A stretch of 64,000 nt of DNA from assembly GCA_031553595.1 (NCBI GenBank), contig JAVBLI010000001.1, forward strand, positions 62,001-126,000, given 5' to 3'. Source of the stretch: RGIG3701 sp031553595. Lineage in GTDB: Bacteria > Planctomycetota > Planctomycetia > Pirellulales > Thermoguttaceae. Position 1 is the first letter of the stretch. Every line of letters begins with the position of its first letter. Made by a program: the position numbers and the translations under genes. The notes below the pieces were generated by a model. That model was not told where the DNA came from and did no database searches. It saw only the letters and a list, made by a program, of their open reading frames with translations. Positions 8,726-17,658 of this stretch are shown piece after piece.

Positions 8726-10441
8726 TCACTCCTCTCCCCTGTCCTCTTTATGCTCCACGCACTTCCAGTACAGGTCAAAATCGAAATTCGGGCTGTTATC
8801 CAGGTCATGACACGTAACACACAGCGTTTTCCTGGACTCTTCCACCGTCACGCGGGAGGCTTTCCGGTAATGCTCCTGCAGGGCGGCGTCCTTCCCCAGC
8901 TCGGCTGCGATGTGCTTCGCGCCGGGGCCGTGACATGCCTCACACCCCACATTCATCAGCTGCGGCGTCTCTTTCGGCGTTAAAAAACCGGACGCGTACG
9001 GCGTCTTATGCTCCACGTTCCAGCCCACCACATGACATACCACGCATTCCGGGTCCGAAGTGCGCGGGGGAACCGCTTCCGCCAGCGGCCGCCAGGCTTT
9101 CGCGTGCCGCGTTTTCTGCCAGTGGATGAAAACCTCCTCGTGACAGGATTCGCACCGCGCGGAACCCACGTAATCGCCGTGCGTCTCCGAAAACGGATTC
9201 GGCAGCGGACGAATGCCCAGCCCTTTCAGCCCCGCATGCTCCAGCTGATCCTGGTACAGGGCCATTAAATTCACGAATTTTTTGGAAGCCGGGAAGCGGG
9301 AATCCAGCGCCACCCGCTGGTAACGCACCGGATTCTGCGCGTCACGGTAAATCCCCAGCGTGATCAGGTGCGTGCCCTTTTCGCCGACCGTAATATAATA
9401 TTGCCCCGTCTCCGGGATCACTTCCATCACCGCGGGCGGAACCGGCGGCCCGGCCGACGTGGCGAAAATATCCACATCCGGCAGCGCTTTCACATACGCA
9501 CGCGACTCCGCCTCCGAGGCATGCGCCAGCAGGATCACGAAATCACACGCCTTTCTCACCACCGGCAGGATTTTTTGCAGGGATTCCAGGGATTTTTGAA
9601 AAACGATTTCATCATTCCGCACCGTTTTTTGCTCCGCGTCCCCGAGGATGCCCAGCACGCCGATTTTCACGCCGTTACGCTGAATGATTTTCACTGGCGG
9701 GAGCGTTTTCTGGTCCACGGCGAAGACGCCCACGTTCGCGCTGACGAACATGTTTCCACTGGCTGCTGGCGTGGAAATTTCCGAAAGAATGTCACCCGCT
9801 GGGAAATTCAGGTCACTGGTACCCAGCGTGATGGCGTCATAATTCATCTCGCGGAACATATTCACTGTGGCCTGATATTTCATCCGCGCCTGCTGGCTGA
9901 ATCCCACGCTGATGCCGCCGGTGTCCATGACCACCGGATCCCAGCCTTCTTTTCGCAGCGAATCCAGCAGCGTGGCCCGCCGCGAAAGTCCGCCCTTCAT
10001 CCGGTCCAGCCCCGCACAGCCGCACGGCTCCATGTACCCGTTCAGCCGGCCCGTAAACACCAGCGTCACTTCCGGTTTTTTCCAGCCGACAAAAATTTTC
10101 CCATTTTCTTTCACCGGGTCAAACGGCGCCGCGCCGAAATTTCGCTGCGACGGACGGTATCCCTCCGGACATCCCTGCCCGGCAGTCGCATTTTGCTCCG
10201 CGGCGGTTTTTTCGCCACCCGTTTTCTCCCCGCCCGCTTTTCCACTGGCCACCGTCTTCACGGGCAGCAGCGGAAGTGCCTCCGCTTCCGGAACCTCCCC
10301 GGCCGTTTCACCCGCCGCACGCGTCACCGCAGGGCGCGGTAAAACGGTGGGCGATTCCGAAGAAAAAGCTTTCGCCGCCACCACCGCGAGGACGATTCCT
10401 GTAAAAATAACGCCGCATGCCAGGGCTTTTTTCATTTTCAT
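8726..10441 (-). CDS. Tetraheme cytochrome c with degenerate 5'-nucleotidase-like domain
   Basis: I place the start at the ATG at 10441 (MKMKKALACGVIFTG), which gives a membrane leader at about 5-27 and 571 residues; an upstream ATG at 10498 is less likely. Residues 95-380 resemble the metallophosphatase part of UshA-type 5'-nucleotidases, but the metal motifs are altered: DTGG stands for DxGD and GTSDLNF for GNHxFD. A PCGCAG motif is also present. Residues 420-560 carry four CxxCH heme sites (CESCH, CVVCH, CEACH, CVTCH), like the cytochrome c554/c' fold. It is probably an electron carrier on the outer face of the membrane. The DUF1573 gene just upstream is probably its partner. The phosphatase half may be inactive. 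Confidence 0.85.
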   Translation of the reverse strand: MKMKKALACGVIFTGIVLAVVAAKAFSSESPTVLPRPAVTRAAGETAGEVPEAEALPLLPVKTVASGKAGGEKTGGEKTAAEQNATAGQGCPEGYRPSQRNFGAAPFDPVKENGKIFVGWKKPEVTLVFTGRLNGYMEPCGCAGLDRMKGGLSRRATLLDSLRKEGWDPVVMDTGGISVGFSQQARMKYQATVNMFREMNYDAITLGTSDLNFPAGDILSEISTPAASGNMFVSANVGVFAVDQKTLPPVKIIQRNGVKIGVLGILGDAEQKTVRNDEIVFQKSLESLQKILPVVRKACDFVILLAHASEAESRAYVKALPDVDIFATSAGPPVPPAVMEVIPETGQYYITVGEKGTHLITLGIYRDAQNPVRYQRVALDSRFPASKKFVNLMALYQDQLEHAGLKGLGIRPLPNPFSETHGDYVGSARCESCHEEVFIHWQKTRHAKAWRPLAEAVPPRTSDPECVVCHVVGWNVEHKTPYASGFLTPKETPQLMNVGCEACHGPGAKHIAAELGKDAALQEHYRKASRVTVEESRKTLCVTCHDLDNSPNFDFDLYWKCVEHKEDRGEE

Positions 10442-10563
10442 TACTGCATCCCGCTTTATGTTTTTTATCCGCACTTTTTTTAAAATCCCACCCGGCACGC
10501 ACTCCGCGGCAAGGCATCAGACCCGGCAATTATAAGCCTTTTTTAGTTTTTTCACAAGACGAA

Positions 10564-11799
10564 TTAAGATGAATGGGTACCCTCAGGCGAAATGGACGTC
10601 CCCGGCCCGGCAGCCTGAATCACCATGAACCGCAGATAAATCCGCAGCGGGGGCTCCTCTTTCCCGGTTTCAAGCACGATGTACCCCATCTCCTGAAAGC
10701 TACCCGTGAGATAATTACACTCGGGCGCGTCCGCGGGAATGGTAATCGTCAGCTCCGTGACACTGATGTCCGTCCCCTCCATGATGCGCGGCGGGCTCAC
10801 CTCCACGTTCACGAATGCCGGGAAAACGTCTTTCAGCGAAAAATGGTAGGCCGCGAAATCTGCACCCCGGGCATGAATCATCAGCTTTCGCGTCAACTCC
10901 GTTCCCCGCGGAATATTTTCCAGCGTGAGCGTGCCCGCGTCTTCATTCCAGCCCCGGCCGAAAATCGTAATCTGGTTTCCCACGATTCCGTGAATGCGCA
11001 CCCGCAGGTCTTTCTGGTCCGGCGAGGAAGTCCGGATGAGCATCACCTGCTGAAACGCGCCTTGCGGCAGGCCGGGCTTTACGGTAATGAGAATTTTTGT
11101 CCCGTGGCTGGCTTCCTCGTCCGCCTTCTTCACATCCTCCTCCGTCAGCGCCTGCGTTTTCGCCTCAAAAAACGCCGCCAGCTCCGTGTCACGAAAACGG
11201 ATGTCCGTCACCTCCACCGGCTCCGGCGCCCGGTCATACACACACACGGACGCGTACCCCGGGGCATTTTCCAAGATGCGTCCCACATTCACCTCAAGCG
11301 CATCCACCCACACCGGAACCGTGATAATTCCGCGCACCTGAAGCTGAATTTCAGGCTTTTTCGGGTCATTCGTGAAAAAAGTCACCGTTTCATGAAAGTC
11401 CCCGGAAGTGCCGTGCAGGGAAACCTTCACGCGCACTTTCATCGACTCGCCTGGCCCCAGTTCCTTTTTCGGCAGACTGGCCACCGTACACTGGCACGAG
11501 CTGGAAATTTCCTGGAGCTGCAGCACGCCCGTGCCCGTGTTCTGGACCACGAAATCGTGGCTGGCTTCCGTCTTCCCCTCCGGGAGATATCCGAAATCCT
11601 TCACGCCGTCCACCTCCACGGCGGGGATTTTCACCGCCAGCGTTTCCGGCGAAACATCCTGCACCGGCACAAGATTCGCGGCCAGGTCCGCGTGCGTCTG
11701 CCCCCAGGCGTAAAAACGCAAAAGTCCCACGCCCATGCCAAGCAAAACACCCAAAAACAGCGAAATGATGACGACTTTCACCGTGCCCGCGTTTTCCAT
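10564..11799 (-). CDS. DUF1573-type membrane-anchored protein
   Basis: I choose the ATG at 11799, preceded by AAGGTG; a GTG at 11805 is in frame. The protein has 411 residues and a single N-terminal transmembrane anchor (about 6-27). Residues 62-160 form a DUF1573 Ig-like domain (FGYLPEGKTEASHDFVVQN, then SSCQCTVA, PGESMKVRV, TFFTNDPKKPEI). The rest, to the end, looks like further Ig-like beta domains. DUF1573 proteins are extracytoplasmic, and their CxC motif is a conserved hallmark whose role is unclear. It lies 122 bp upstream of the tetraheme cytochrome gene on the same strand, and the two probably form a unit. Confidence 0.82.
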   Translation of the reverse strand: MENAGTVKVVIISLFLGVLLGMGVGLLRFYAWGQTHADLAANLVPVQDVSPETLAVKIPAVEVDGVKDFGYLPEGKTEASHDFVVQNTGTGVLQLQEISSSCQCTVASLPKKELGPGESMKVRVKVSLHGTSGDFHETVTFFTNDPKKPEIQLQVRGIITVPVWVDALEVNVGRILENAPGYASVCVYDRAPEPVEVTDIRFRDTELAAFFEAKTQALTEEDVKKADEEASHGTKILITVKPGLPQGAFQQVMLIRTSSPDQKDLRVRIHGIVGNQITIFGRGWNEDAGTLTLENIPRGTELTRKLMIHARGADFAAYHFSLKDVFPAFVNVEVSPPRIMEGTDISVTELTITIPADAPECNYLTGSFQEMGYIVLETGKEEPPLRIYLRFMVIQAAGPGTSISPEGTHSS

Positions 11800-11872
11800 T
11801 TTCACCTTATAACTCCCATTCCCCCATCCGCAAGTTGCGCTACGCTCCCCATGCGGCTCATTTCTTTATTTC

Positions 11873-12148
11873 TCATTCCTCAGTCCCCATGGAGTCCATC
11901 ACGTCGCGCAGCGTGTCCATAAACTCCTCCCGCGTGGTGTCCTGAAGCCGCTTTCCCCGTTTTTCGAGATGCTCATTCACCTTCATCGCGGTCTCCTGCA
12001 TGACTTCATGCGTCTGCTGCGAGCCGCCGATGAGCGAAAAATTCTCACCGCGGGTTAATCGCACCTCCCCATCCTCGTTATCGAAACCGATTCCGAGCAT
12101 GGACGCGATTTTCGGCTCGTTTTTCGAGGGCTTTTTTTCGCGTTTCAT
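11873..12148 (-). CDS. Small charged protein of unknown function
   Basis: A protein of 91 residues with a strong Shine-Dalgarno (CAGGAGG, 5 nt before the ATG), so the gene is likely real although I do not recognise it. It starts with a lysine-rich stretch, continues with a possible beta segment (DNEDGEVRLTRGENFSLIGG), and ends with a long charged helix (THEVMQETAMKVNEHLEKRG, then LRDVMDSMGTEE). No signal peptide or membrane segment is seen, so it is probably cytosolic. It sits 72 bp downstream of the FHA gene, whose phosphothreonine-binding role suggests, but does not prove, a regulatory setting. Confidence 0.65.
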   Translation of the reverse strand: MKREKKPSKNEPKIASMLGIGFDNEDGEVRLTRGENFSLIGGSQQTHEVMQETAMKVNEHLEKRGKRLQDTTREEFMDTLRDVMDSMGTEE

Positions 12149-12220
12149 AAAAACCTCCTGAACGGTCGTCTGCCGATTTACTTTTTCTCCTCACACCACG
12201 GCTCTGCGCCGCGGCGGCGC

Positions 12221-12820
12221 TCACCGCTTGGTCTGGTTCAAAATCGCCTTGATCGTATCCGCCGCGGCATTCCGCGTGGACTCCTGCATTTTCTTTTCTT
12301 TTTCCAGCTCACTTTCGTCTTTTTCGCCGCCGGCGTGCCCCCCTTCTTCCCCGCGTTTTCTTTTGCCGATGAAGGATGGAAGGTCTTCCTCGCTGGGGAC
12401 TTCTTCGTCGAAAATCGCGAAAATGTCCAATTCTTCATCCGCTTTGGCGGTCTGGGCTTTCTGGCTGACACGCGTGGCCGCCTCGCTGATGGAGGTCACT
12501 TTCGGCTTCTTTTTCCCACTGACCTCCACCGTGAGCTGCACTTCGAAGATCAGGGAGCCGATCCGCAATTTATCGCCATTTTTCAGCGGCTGCTCACCCT
12601 CCACCCGCTGATCGTTGACGAATGTTCCGCCCGGCGTGCCGAAATCCTTCACACTCGCAGATCCTTCCCGCTTTCGGATGACGCAGTGCTTCTCGCCGAC
12701 CTGGGAACCGCCCGGGCGAAGATGGCATTTCGGCGATTTCCCAATAAAAAAGTCATCTTTGCTCACCGGAATTTCCTGGCCTGCCAGTTTCCCCTCTGTC
12801 ACGACAAGTTTAATGTCCAT
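12221..12820 (-). CDS. FHA-domain protein
   Basis: The start is set at the ATG at 12820 (MDIKLVVTEGKLAGQE), preceded by a G-rich ribosome site. The frame is open further upstream, but that part reads through the promoter region. The protein has 199 residues. Residues 1-95 form a forkhead-associated domain: FFIGKSPKCHLRP, then EKHCVIRKREG, TFVNDQRV, LKNGDKLRIGSLIFEV. FHA domains bind phosphothreonine peptides made by Hanks-type kinases, and kinase genes are present at both 1-402 and 46.5 kb. The C-terminal half is disordered and highly charged, with several DEE and EKE runs. It is cytosolic. Confidence 0.88.
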   Translation of the reverse strand: MDIKLVVTEGKLAGQEIPVSKDDFFIGKSPKCHLRPGGSQVGEKHCVIRKREGSASVKDFGTPGGTFVNDQRVEGEQPLKNGDKLRIGSLIFEVQLTVEVSGKKKPKVTSISEAATRVSQKAQTAKADEELDIFAIFDEEVPSEEDLPSFIGKRKRGEEGGHAGGEKDESELEKEKKMQESTRNAAADTIKAILNQTKR

Positions 12821-12924
12821 CGGAACCCCCGTTTTTGAAAAAAATGTTTGGAAAAGTATAAATATGTATTTCACGCACGCCGTTGCGGGCCGCGTTTTGT
12901 TCGCCGATAACCCCACCTTATTAT

Positions 12925-12953
12925 ATAATAGTCGATTTTCACCGGAATGTCAA
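12925..12953 (-). promoter_or_regulatory. Sigma-70-like promoter for the FHA gene
   Basis: On the minus strand, a perfect -35 box TTGACA (12948-12953) is followed by a 17-bp spacer and TATTAT (12925-12930). It lies about 105 bp upstream of the chosen FHA start, which supports that start over the longer frame. Confidence 0.6.
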
Positions 12954-13034
12954 TTTCTTTCCGTTTTATTCTCCCGGAACCAGCCAGGGTCAACGCAGGT
13001 ATTTTTCCGTTATTCTCCGCCATCACGAGACGAT

Positions 13035-13166
13035 TTTTACCACGAACCACACGAAAATACAAAAAACACGAAGAAATTTCATAAAAATGAAAATGAACCG
13101 GGAATTTTTTTATTAAAAAGAATAATATTTTGTGTCTTTCGTTTTTTCGTGTGGTTCGTGGATAAA
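13035..13166. repeat. Inverted repeat of the CCACGAACCACACGAA class
   Basis: ACCACGAACCACACGAAAA near 13039-13057 is mirrored by TTTTCGTGTGGTTCGTGG near 13145-13162, with AT-rich DNA between. Similar word repeats are common in intergenic DNA of many environmental bacteria. No function can be read from it. It occupies most of the gap between the FHA promoter and the small gene's terminator. Confidence 0.7.
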
Positions 13167-13289
13167 ATTTGTCAACCATAACATATCGCCAGAATCATCT
13201 ATAAATACGTGCGCTGGCTCTGCGGAACCCGCCTCTCATTTTTACGTAAAACCGCACGGAAAAAAATGAAAATCGCGAAATACTCACAA

Positions 13290-13323
13290 AAAAACACCGC
13301 AGGCACATAGCCCCGGTGTTTTT
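13290..13323 (-). terminator. Rho-independent terminator after the small basic gene
   Basis: AAAAACACCG (13290-13299) pairs with CGGTGTTTTT (13314-13323) around a 14-nt loop. With A and T runs on both sides it can work in both directions. It lies 40 bp beyond the stop of the gene ending at 13363. Confidence 0.8.
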
Positions 13324-13362
13324 AATCATGTTCCGAAAAGAAATCCGGCGAAAACGAAAACC

Positions 13363-13542
13363 TTAGTTTTCCAGACCCCAGTCCTCGATCACTTTTTCCG
13401 CGCCGATCGTCAGTTTACGCAGTTTCTCGGCAGCGTTCTCCTTCGAGATGGCACCCTTGCTGAGACGATTCTTCAGCTGCTCGAATTTTTCCTTGCGATG
13501 ACGACGGCGTTTGATTTCCTTACCACGTTCGTTACTGGGCAC
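13363..13542 (-). CDS. Small basic protein (possibly DUF6800-like)
   Basis: A protein of 59 residues with a GTG start at 13542. It is supported by a textbook Shine-Dalgarno (GGAGG, 8 nt upstream), a stop at 13363, and a terminator just after. It begins PSNERGKEIKRRRHRKEKFE and ends TIGAEKVIEDWGLEN. The first half is strongly basic and helical, recalling ribosomal protein S21 and the small basic proteins conserved in planctomycetes (DUF6800-like); I cannot decide between these from memory. The charge suggests RNA or ribosome binding in the cytosol. Codon use is regular, and the reading frame is short but well framed. Confidence 0.75.
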   Translation of the reverse strand: MPSNERGKEIKRRRHRKEKFEQLKNRLSKGAISKENAAEKLRKLTIGAEKVIEDWGLEN

Positions 13543-15148
13543 TTTCGTTTCCTCCGTAATATCTTTTATTTTGTGAAAAATTACCTTTTATGAATTTAAC
13601 ATTTTAACCCCTGCCGCGAATTCGTCAATCACCCCCGCGAAAAAAATCTTTCCGTGACTTTCGCCGCGGTCCACCGAAGAAGCATGAAAAGCCTGAGGCG
13701 ATTTTCCGGCGGGCACGCGGCAAAAGTTGAAATATTTTTTGATTCGCCGCATAACCGTTAAAAAATTTCCATCCGCGCTTTTGGCCGTGTTTTTTCCGAA
13801 GAAGTGAGAAAATGCGGCGGTTGAGGTTGAGTCGCGTGGGGCAAAGACCGATATATCTCGTGCAGCAAGAGAAAACGGGTACAGCGGGCCGACTTGGATT
13901 GGGCCCGGCGCTTTCACGGAAAAATTCCGCGGTGGCCTCGATTTTACTCCCAAAAAGGATTTTGAACGGTTTTTCGATGGAAATCGAAAAGTATTTTAGG
14001 GAAAAAATCTAAAAACATCAAAAAATTCTCATTTGCGAAGCGTTATTTTGCCGATTCCATTAATACCCCTATCATTGTTTGATGTTTGGGGCTAGAGGTA
14101 TTTGTCGGCAATTGTGCGCATTTCTTGTCGCATGATTCCGTTTCCTGACATTGGAGCCCGTGGTTTCGCGTTTCATGCCGTTTTTGTGTATGTGTTTGAA
14201 TCTCCGTGCGCATTTGTCCGGAAAGTCCGCCATGGCGTGTCCTCGCGGTACGCATTTCCTTATGCCAGAGATAATCTCGTCGCGAAGCCGTGTTTTCGCG
14301 GAGTCGCCGGAGAGTGGAATGGCATGGAAATCAGGCCGGGCTGCAGCATGATCGTGGCTGAATACGTGTGGAGATGAGGCGTATTATGCCCTTTTTTTCC
14401 ATTTCGGCGCGGACGGCGAGAGGCGATTTGTGCAGACACGTACCTCTGGATGAAAATACGGAACTGCCGCGCAAGCGGCGGTGGAGCGTTTTTGTGTAAC
14501 CAGGTGAAAGATGTCGGGCGGGAAGTGCGCTGTGCCTGTTTTTTCCTCGCGGAGAAAATGCGACCGGCGGCGGAAGCGGGGTATCTCTCCGTGACAAATT
14601 TCCGTCCATGAATCGTTTGGCGGGCCTTGCCGGCATGGGAACGCATGCTGTATGCGCGTCGCACCGAATTTATAAGGTAAAAATCATTAAAAGCCCATTT
14701 TCACGGACTGCGCGGACGGCAAGGAAAGTCGGCGGGAAATCCGTAAGGTCAGGTTTTGAATTTCGGACTCCGTTGCGTGTGGCATTATGCGCATTTGGCG
14801 GGCGAAATGAATAAATCGCGGCCGGGTAGGGCGGTGTGGCCTGATGAATGCAGGGAACATTGCCTCAAGAGGAATTTTCATGGAAAAAATACGCGGGCGA
14901 AGCGTGCTTTTTGATTTTTACTGATTATGCCTCGCGGAATTTTTACGCCAAGAGGGCGTGAGGATGCCGGAGATAGAGGGTTTCATCTGTGAAAACAGGT
15001 GCTTTAGATATTTTATACAAGGAATCTCTGCCAGGATGTTCCCCGAAATGATGTTGCGCCGGCGTCCCCTGCGTCTGCGTGTGAATGTGCGTCATTTTAC
15101 CCATCCCGGCTCCCCACGGAACGGAAACTGAATTAACGGAGGATTTTT
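13543..15148. other. 1.6-kb gap without a recognisable gene
   Basis: Several open frames of 60-130 codons exist on both strands, but none shows a recognisable domain, a good ribosome site or a hydrophobicity pattern that convinces. The stretch is more AT-rich than neighbouring genes. I compared short motifs with the conserved cores of RNase P, SRP RNA, tmRNA and 6S RNA and found no convincing match. It may hold decayed genes or an unrecognised RNA. Confidence 0.5.
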
Positions 15149-15934
15149 ATGGTAGCAGCTGTGCCGAGTCCCGAAGAGATCGCGAATCTTTGGAAATCGT
15201 ATCGCGATAATCCGGAGGATATGAGCTTGCGTAACCGCCTGGTGGAGCATTATTTGCCGCTGGTGCGTTATCATGGACAGCGGGTGTGGTCCCGCCTGCC
15301 CGACGGAGTGGATCTGGACGACCTGATTTCCGCGGGCGTTTTCGGGCTGATGGACGCCATCGACGCGTTCGACCTGAATCGTGATGTAAAATTTGAAACG
15401 TACTGTGCTTCCCGTATTCGCGGCGCGATGCTGGATGAGCTGCGTAACATGGACTGGGTTCCGCGTCTGGTGCGGACCAAGGCGAAGAAAATTAATGAGG
15501 CGACGAAAATTCTCGATGATCGCCTCGGACGAAAGCCCACCGAAAAGGAAATTGCGGATTATCTCGAGATTTCCATGGAAGATTACGAGAAGATGGCCAA
15601 GGAAGCGAACACCGCGATGGTCACCAGTCTCAACAAAAAATGGTGCGAGACGGACGGCTCGAAAGAAGTCAGCGAGCTGGACGTGCTGGAAGACCTGCGC
15701 GGGGAAGACCCTACCAGTCGACTGCAAAAAATCGACACCATGCGTCTGGTCACGAAAGGTCTGAAACGTAATGAACGGCTGATTCTGCTGCTGTATTATT
15801 ATCAGGACATGACCATGAAGGAAATCGGCGCGACGCTGGATTTGAGCGAAAGCCGGGTGAGTCAGATTCACAGCAGTATCGTGCAGCGGCTTCAGGGCAC
15901 GCTCAGCGAGCGGCTGCCGGAATTCGCGGATTAA
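15149..15934 (+). CDS. RNA polymerase sigma factor, FliA/WhiG type
   Basis: A protein of 261 residues, the usual length. Region 2 reads NRLVEHYLPLVRYHGQRVW, then VDLDDLISAGVFGLMDAID and FETYCASRIRGAMLDELR. Region 3 follows (LVRTKAKKINEATKILDDRL, KPTEKEIADYLEI). Region 4 near the end includes NERLILLLYYYQDMTMKEIG and LSESRVSQIHSS, the helix-turn-helix that reads the -35 element. This is the sigma-28 branch, used for motility or developmental genes. No flagellar or anti-sigma gene is adjacent. The start has a strong ribosome site (GGAGG). A terminator follows at about 16032. Confidence 0.95.
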   Translation: MVAAVPSPEEIANLWKSYRDNPEDMSLRNRLVEHYLPLVRYHGQRVWSRLPDGVDLDDLISAGVFGLMDAIDAFDLNRDVKFETYCASRIRGAMLDELRNMDWVPRLVRTKAKKINEATKILDDRLGRKPTEKEIADYLEISMEDYEKMAKEANTAMVTSLNKKWCETDGSKEVSELDVLEDLRGEDPTSRLQKIDTMRLVTKGLKRNERLILLLYYYQDMTMKEIGATLDLSESRVSQIHSSIVQRLQGTLSERLPEFAD

Positions 15935-16031
15935 GGCAGCGTAGGACGCTGCACCCCACTGCGTGCTTCCGCACGAATGAAATGGGCCGTGCCGCGTTGC
16001 GGGCACTCGTTTTGCATGAAAATAAACCAAG

Positions 16032-16070
16032 AGATGGTCGGATGTCGCAAGATGTTCGGCCATCTTTTTT
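16032..16070 (+). terminator. Probable terminator of the sigma-factor gene
   Basis: AGATGGTCGGATGTC and GATGTTCGGCCATCT form a hairpin (several G-U pairs) around a GCAA loop, followed by a TTTTTT run ending near 16070. It lies about 100 bp after the sigma-factor stop. Confidence 0.75.
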
Positions 16071-16156
16071 GTTTTACGTGAAATCAGCGGCGGATTTTGC
16101 CATTTCGTTTGACCGCGTTTAGCCGCTTCAGCGCGGTTACCGAGTTCGTGTATCCG

Positions 16157-16280
16157 CAAGAACAGCAGTCGGGAGCGGAGCGTTAGCGCAGAGACCGGAT
16201 CGAAGTGGGGAACCCCCCGGTTATTCTATCCGGTCTCTTCGCGTCACTGCGTTCCGCTCCGCTCCCGGCTGCTGTTCTTG
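16157..16280 (+). repeat. 120-bp palindromic element, copy 2 (GAGACC stem type)
   Basis: The outer arms are CAAGAACAGCAGTCGGGAGC and CTCCCGGCTGCTGTTCTTG, and the inner stem is GAGACCGGATCG / CTATCCGGTCTC. Outside the palindrome it also shares flanks with other copies: TATCCG on the left, and TGAGTAAATTAAT then GATAGATGCTCTAA on the right (the reverse complement of the flank of copies 6 and 10). Confidence 0.92.
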
Positions 16281-16356
16281 TGAGTAAATTAATATGATAG
16301 ATGCTCTAAACGGGGCCTCGTGTAATGGCAAATTTTTCAGCAGAAATTTTAATGAC

Positions 16357-16385
16357 TGGACACGGCGCACTCTCCGGGATATAAT
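16357..16385 (+). promoter_or_regulatory. Sigma-70-like promoter for the dehydrogenase gene
   Basis: TGGACA (16357-16362), a 17-bp spacer and TATAAT (16380-16385), 64 bp before the chosen start at 16449. Confidence 0.7.
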
Positions 16386-16448
16386 ATATATTGTGTCTGC
16401 ATGACACGCATCTTTTCTGCGAAATTCTGTGAAAAAGGAGGTTCTGTC

Positions 16449-17651
16449 ATGTTAATCGCGCCAAATTATGATTTTATTGCGCCGGGAAAAATCGTTTTCG
16501 GCTGGGGGCGGCGTGCGGAAATTGCGGTGCACGCGAAAATCTGGGGCCAGCGTGTGCATCTGGTTTACGGATCCCGGACGGTGTATGACTCCGGGGAGAT
16601 TCATCGGATGATGGACTCGCTGCGGGCGGCGGGGTTTTCGGTGGAAACGGAAACGTTTCAGGGCGAGGAGCCCACGGTGGCGGATGTGGACCGGCTGACG
16701 GCCTCGCTGCGCCGCAAGAATGTTTCGCGCGACCGGGGGGATATTCTCCTGGCGGTGGGTGGCGGCGCGGCAATTGATCTTGCGAAAGCCGTTTCGGGCA
16801 TGGTAACGAATATGGATCCGCAGGATGAGCGTGCGACGGTTCAGGATTTTTTGGAGGGCGTGGGGCGTGGGATGCGGATTACGCGGTTTCCGCTGCCGGT
16901 GATTGCGGTGCCCACCACGGCCGGGGCGGGGGCGGAGGCCACGCGGAATGCGGTGATCGCGTCTTATGATCCGCCGTTTAAGAAGAGTTTGCGCAGCGAG
17001 TATATTGTGCCGCGGGTGGCGGTGGTGGATCCGGAGCTGACGGTCAGTAACCCGCCGGAACTCACCGCGGCGTGCGGCATGGACGCCCTGACGCAGCTGG
17101 TGGAGAGCTTCATTTCCCGGAGCGCCCGTCCCATTCCTCAGGCGCTGGCCATGCAGGGGCTGCGCCTGGCGCTGGACAGTCTGGAGTCGGCGTATAATGA
17201 CGGCGAAAACCGCGTGGCACGTGAAAAAATGGCTCACGCGGCGCTCTTGTCCGGGCTGTGCCTGGCGAATTCCGGCCTGGGAATGGCGCATGGAATCGCG
17301 CCGGCGCTGGGCATCCACTGCCGGATTTCACACGGGCTGGCGTGTGCGGTGCTGCTGCCGGTGGCGCTGCGGGAAAACGCGGAAGTGAGTCGGGACCGCC
17401 TGGCCATCCTCTCCTCTTTTTTGTTCCCGGACAGTTTTTTCGCGAATTATGAAGATGCCGTCGAGACGCTGATTTACGAGATAAACATGCTCTGTAACGC
17501 GATAAAAATCCCCCGCCGGCTCTCGGAACTGGGCGTCCGGCAGGAACAGCTCCCGGCCATCATCGCCGACGCGCGCGGAAACAGCATGAGCGGAAACCCG
17601 CGCGAACTGTCCGATCTGGAATTAATGCGAATTCTGACGGAAATGATGTGA
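16449..17651 (+). CDS. Iron-containing alcohol dehydrogenase family protein
   Basis: The start is set at the ATG at 16449, which follows AAAGGAGG by a good spacing; an ATG at 16401 lies too close to the promoter. The protein has 400 residues. It shows the NAD-binding loop GGGAAIDLAKAVSG, TTAGAGAEATRNAVI, and the metal region GMDALTQLVESF and GMAHGIAPALG followed by SHGLA. In classic members the fourth residue after the aspartate is a metal-binding histidine; here it is glutamine. The remaining ligand positions look intact. The family reduces aldehydes or oxidises alcohols in the cytosol. The substrate is unknown. It is a single-gene unit ending at a palindromic element. Confidence 0.9.
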   Translation: MLIAPNYDFIAPGKIVFGWGRRAEIAVHAKIWGQRVHLVYGSRTVYDSGEIHRMMDSLRAAGFSVETETFQGEEPTVADVDRLTASLRRKNVSRDRGDILLAVGGGAAIDLAKAVSGMVTNMDPQDERATVQDFLEGVGRGMRITRFPLPVIAVPTTAGAGAEATRNAVIASYDPPFKKSLRSEYIVPRVAVVDPELTVSNPPELTAACGMDALTQLVESFISRSARPIPQALAMQGLRLALDSLESAYNDGENRVAREKMAHAALLSGLCLANSGLGMAHGIAPALGIHCRISHGLACAVLLPVALRENAEVSRDRLAILSSFLFPDSFFANYEDAVETLIYEINMLCNAIKIPRRLSELGVRQEQLPAIIADARGNSMSGNPRELSDLELMRILTEMM

Positions 17652-17658
17652 GTCCAGG

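Noticed and set aside
14213..14245. GGAAAGTCCG resembling part of the RNase P core
   Set aside because: Only ten bases agree, and the partner CRIV/CRV regions are not found downstream.
14495..14540. ACCAGGTGAAAG followed by a GGGCGGGAAG-like stretch, reminiscent of SRP RNA
   Set aside because: The conserved GGAAGG-AGCAGC apical part does not match and no flanking stem is evident.
14260..14664. Minus-strand frame of 134 codons in the 1.6-kb gap
   Set aside because: Very basic, no ribosome site, no recognisable domain; likely chance.
15092..16159. Minus-strand frame of 355 codons opposite the sigma factor
   Set aside because: The sigma factor on the plus strand is unmistakable and has a ribosome site; the other frame has no family match.
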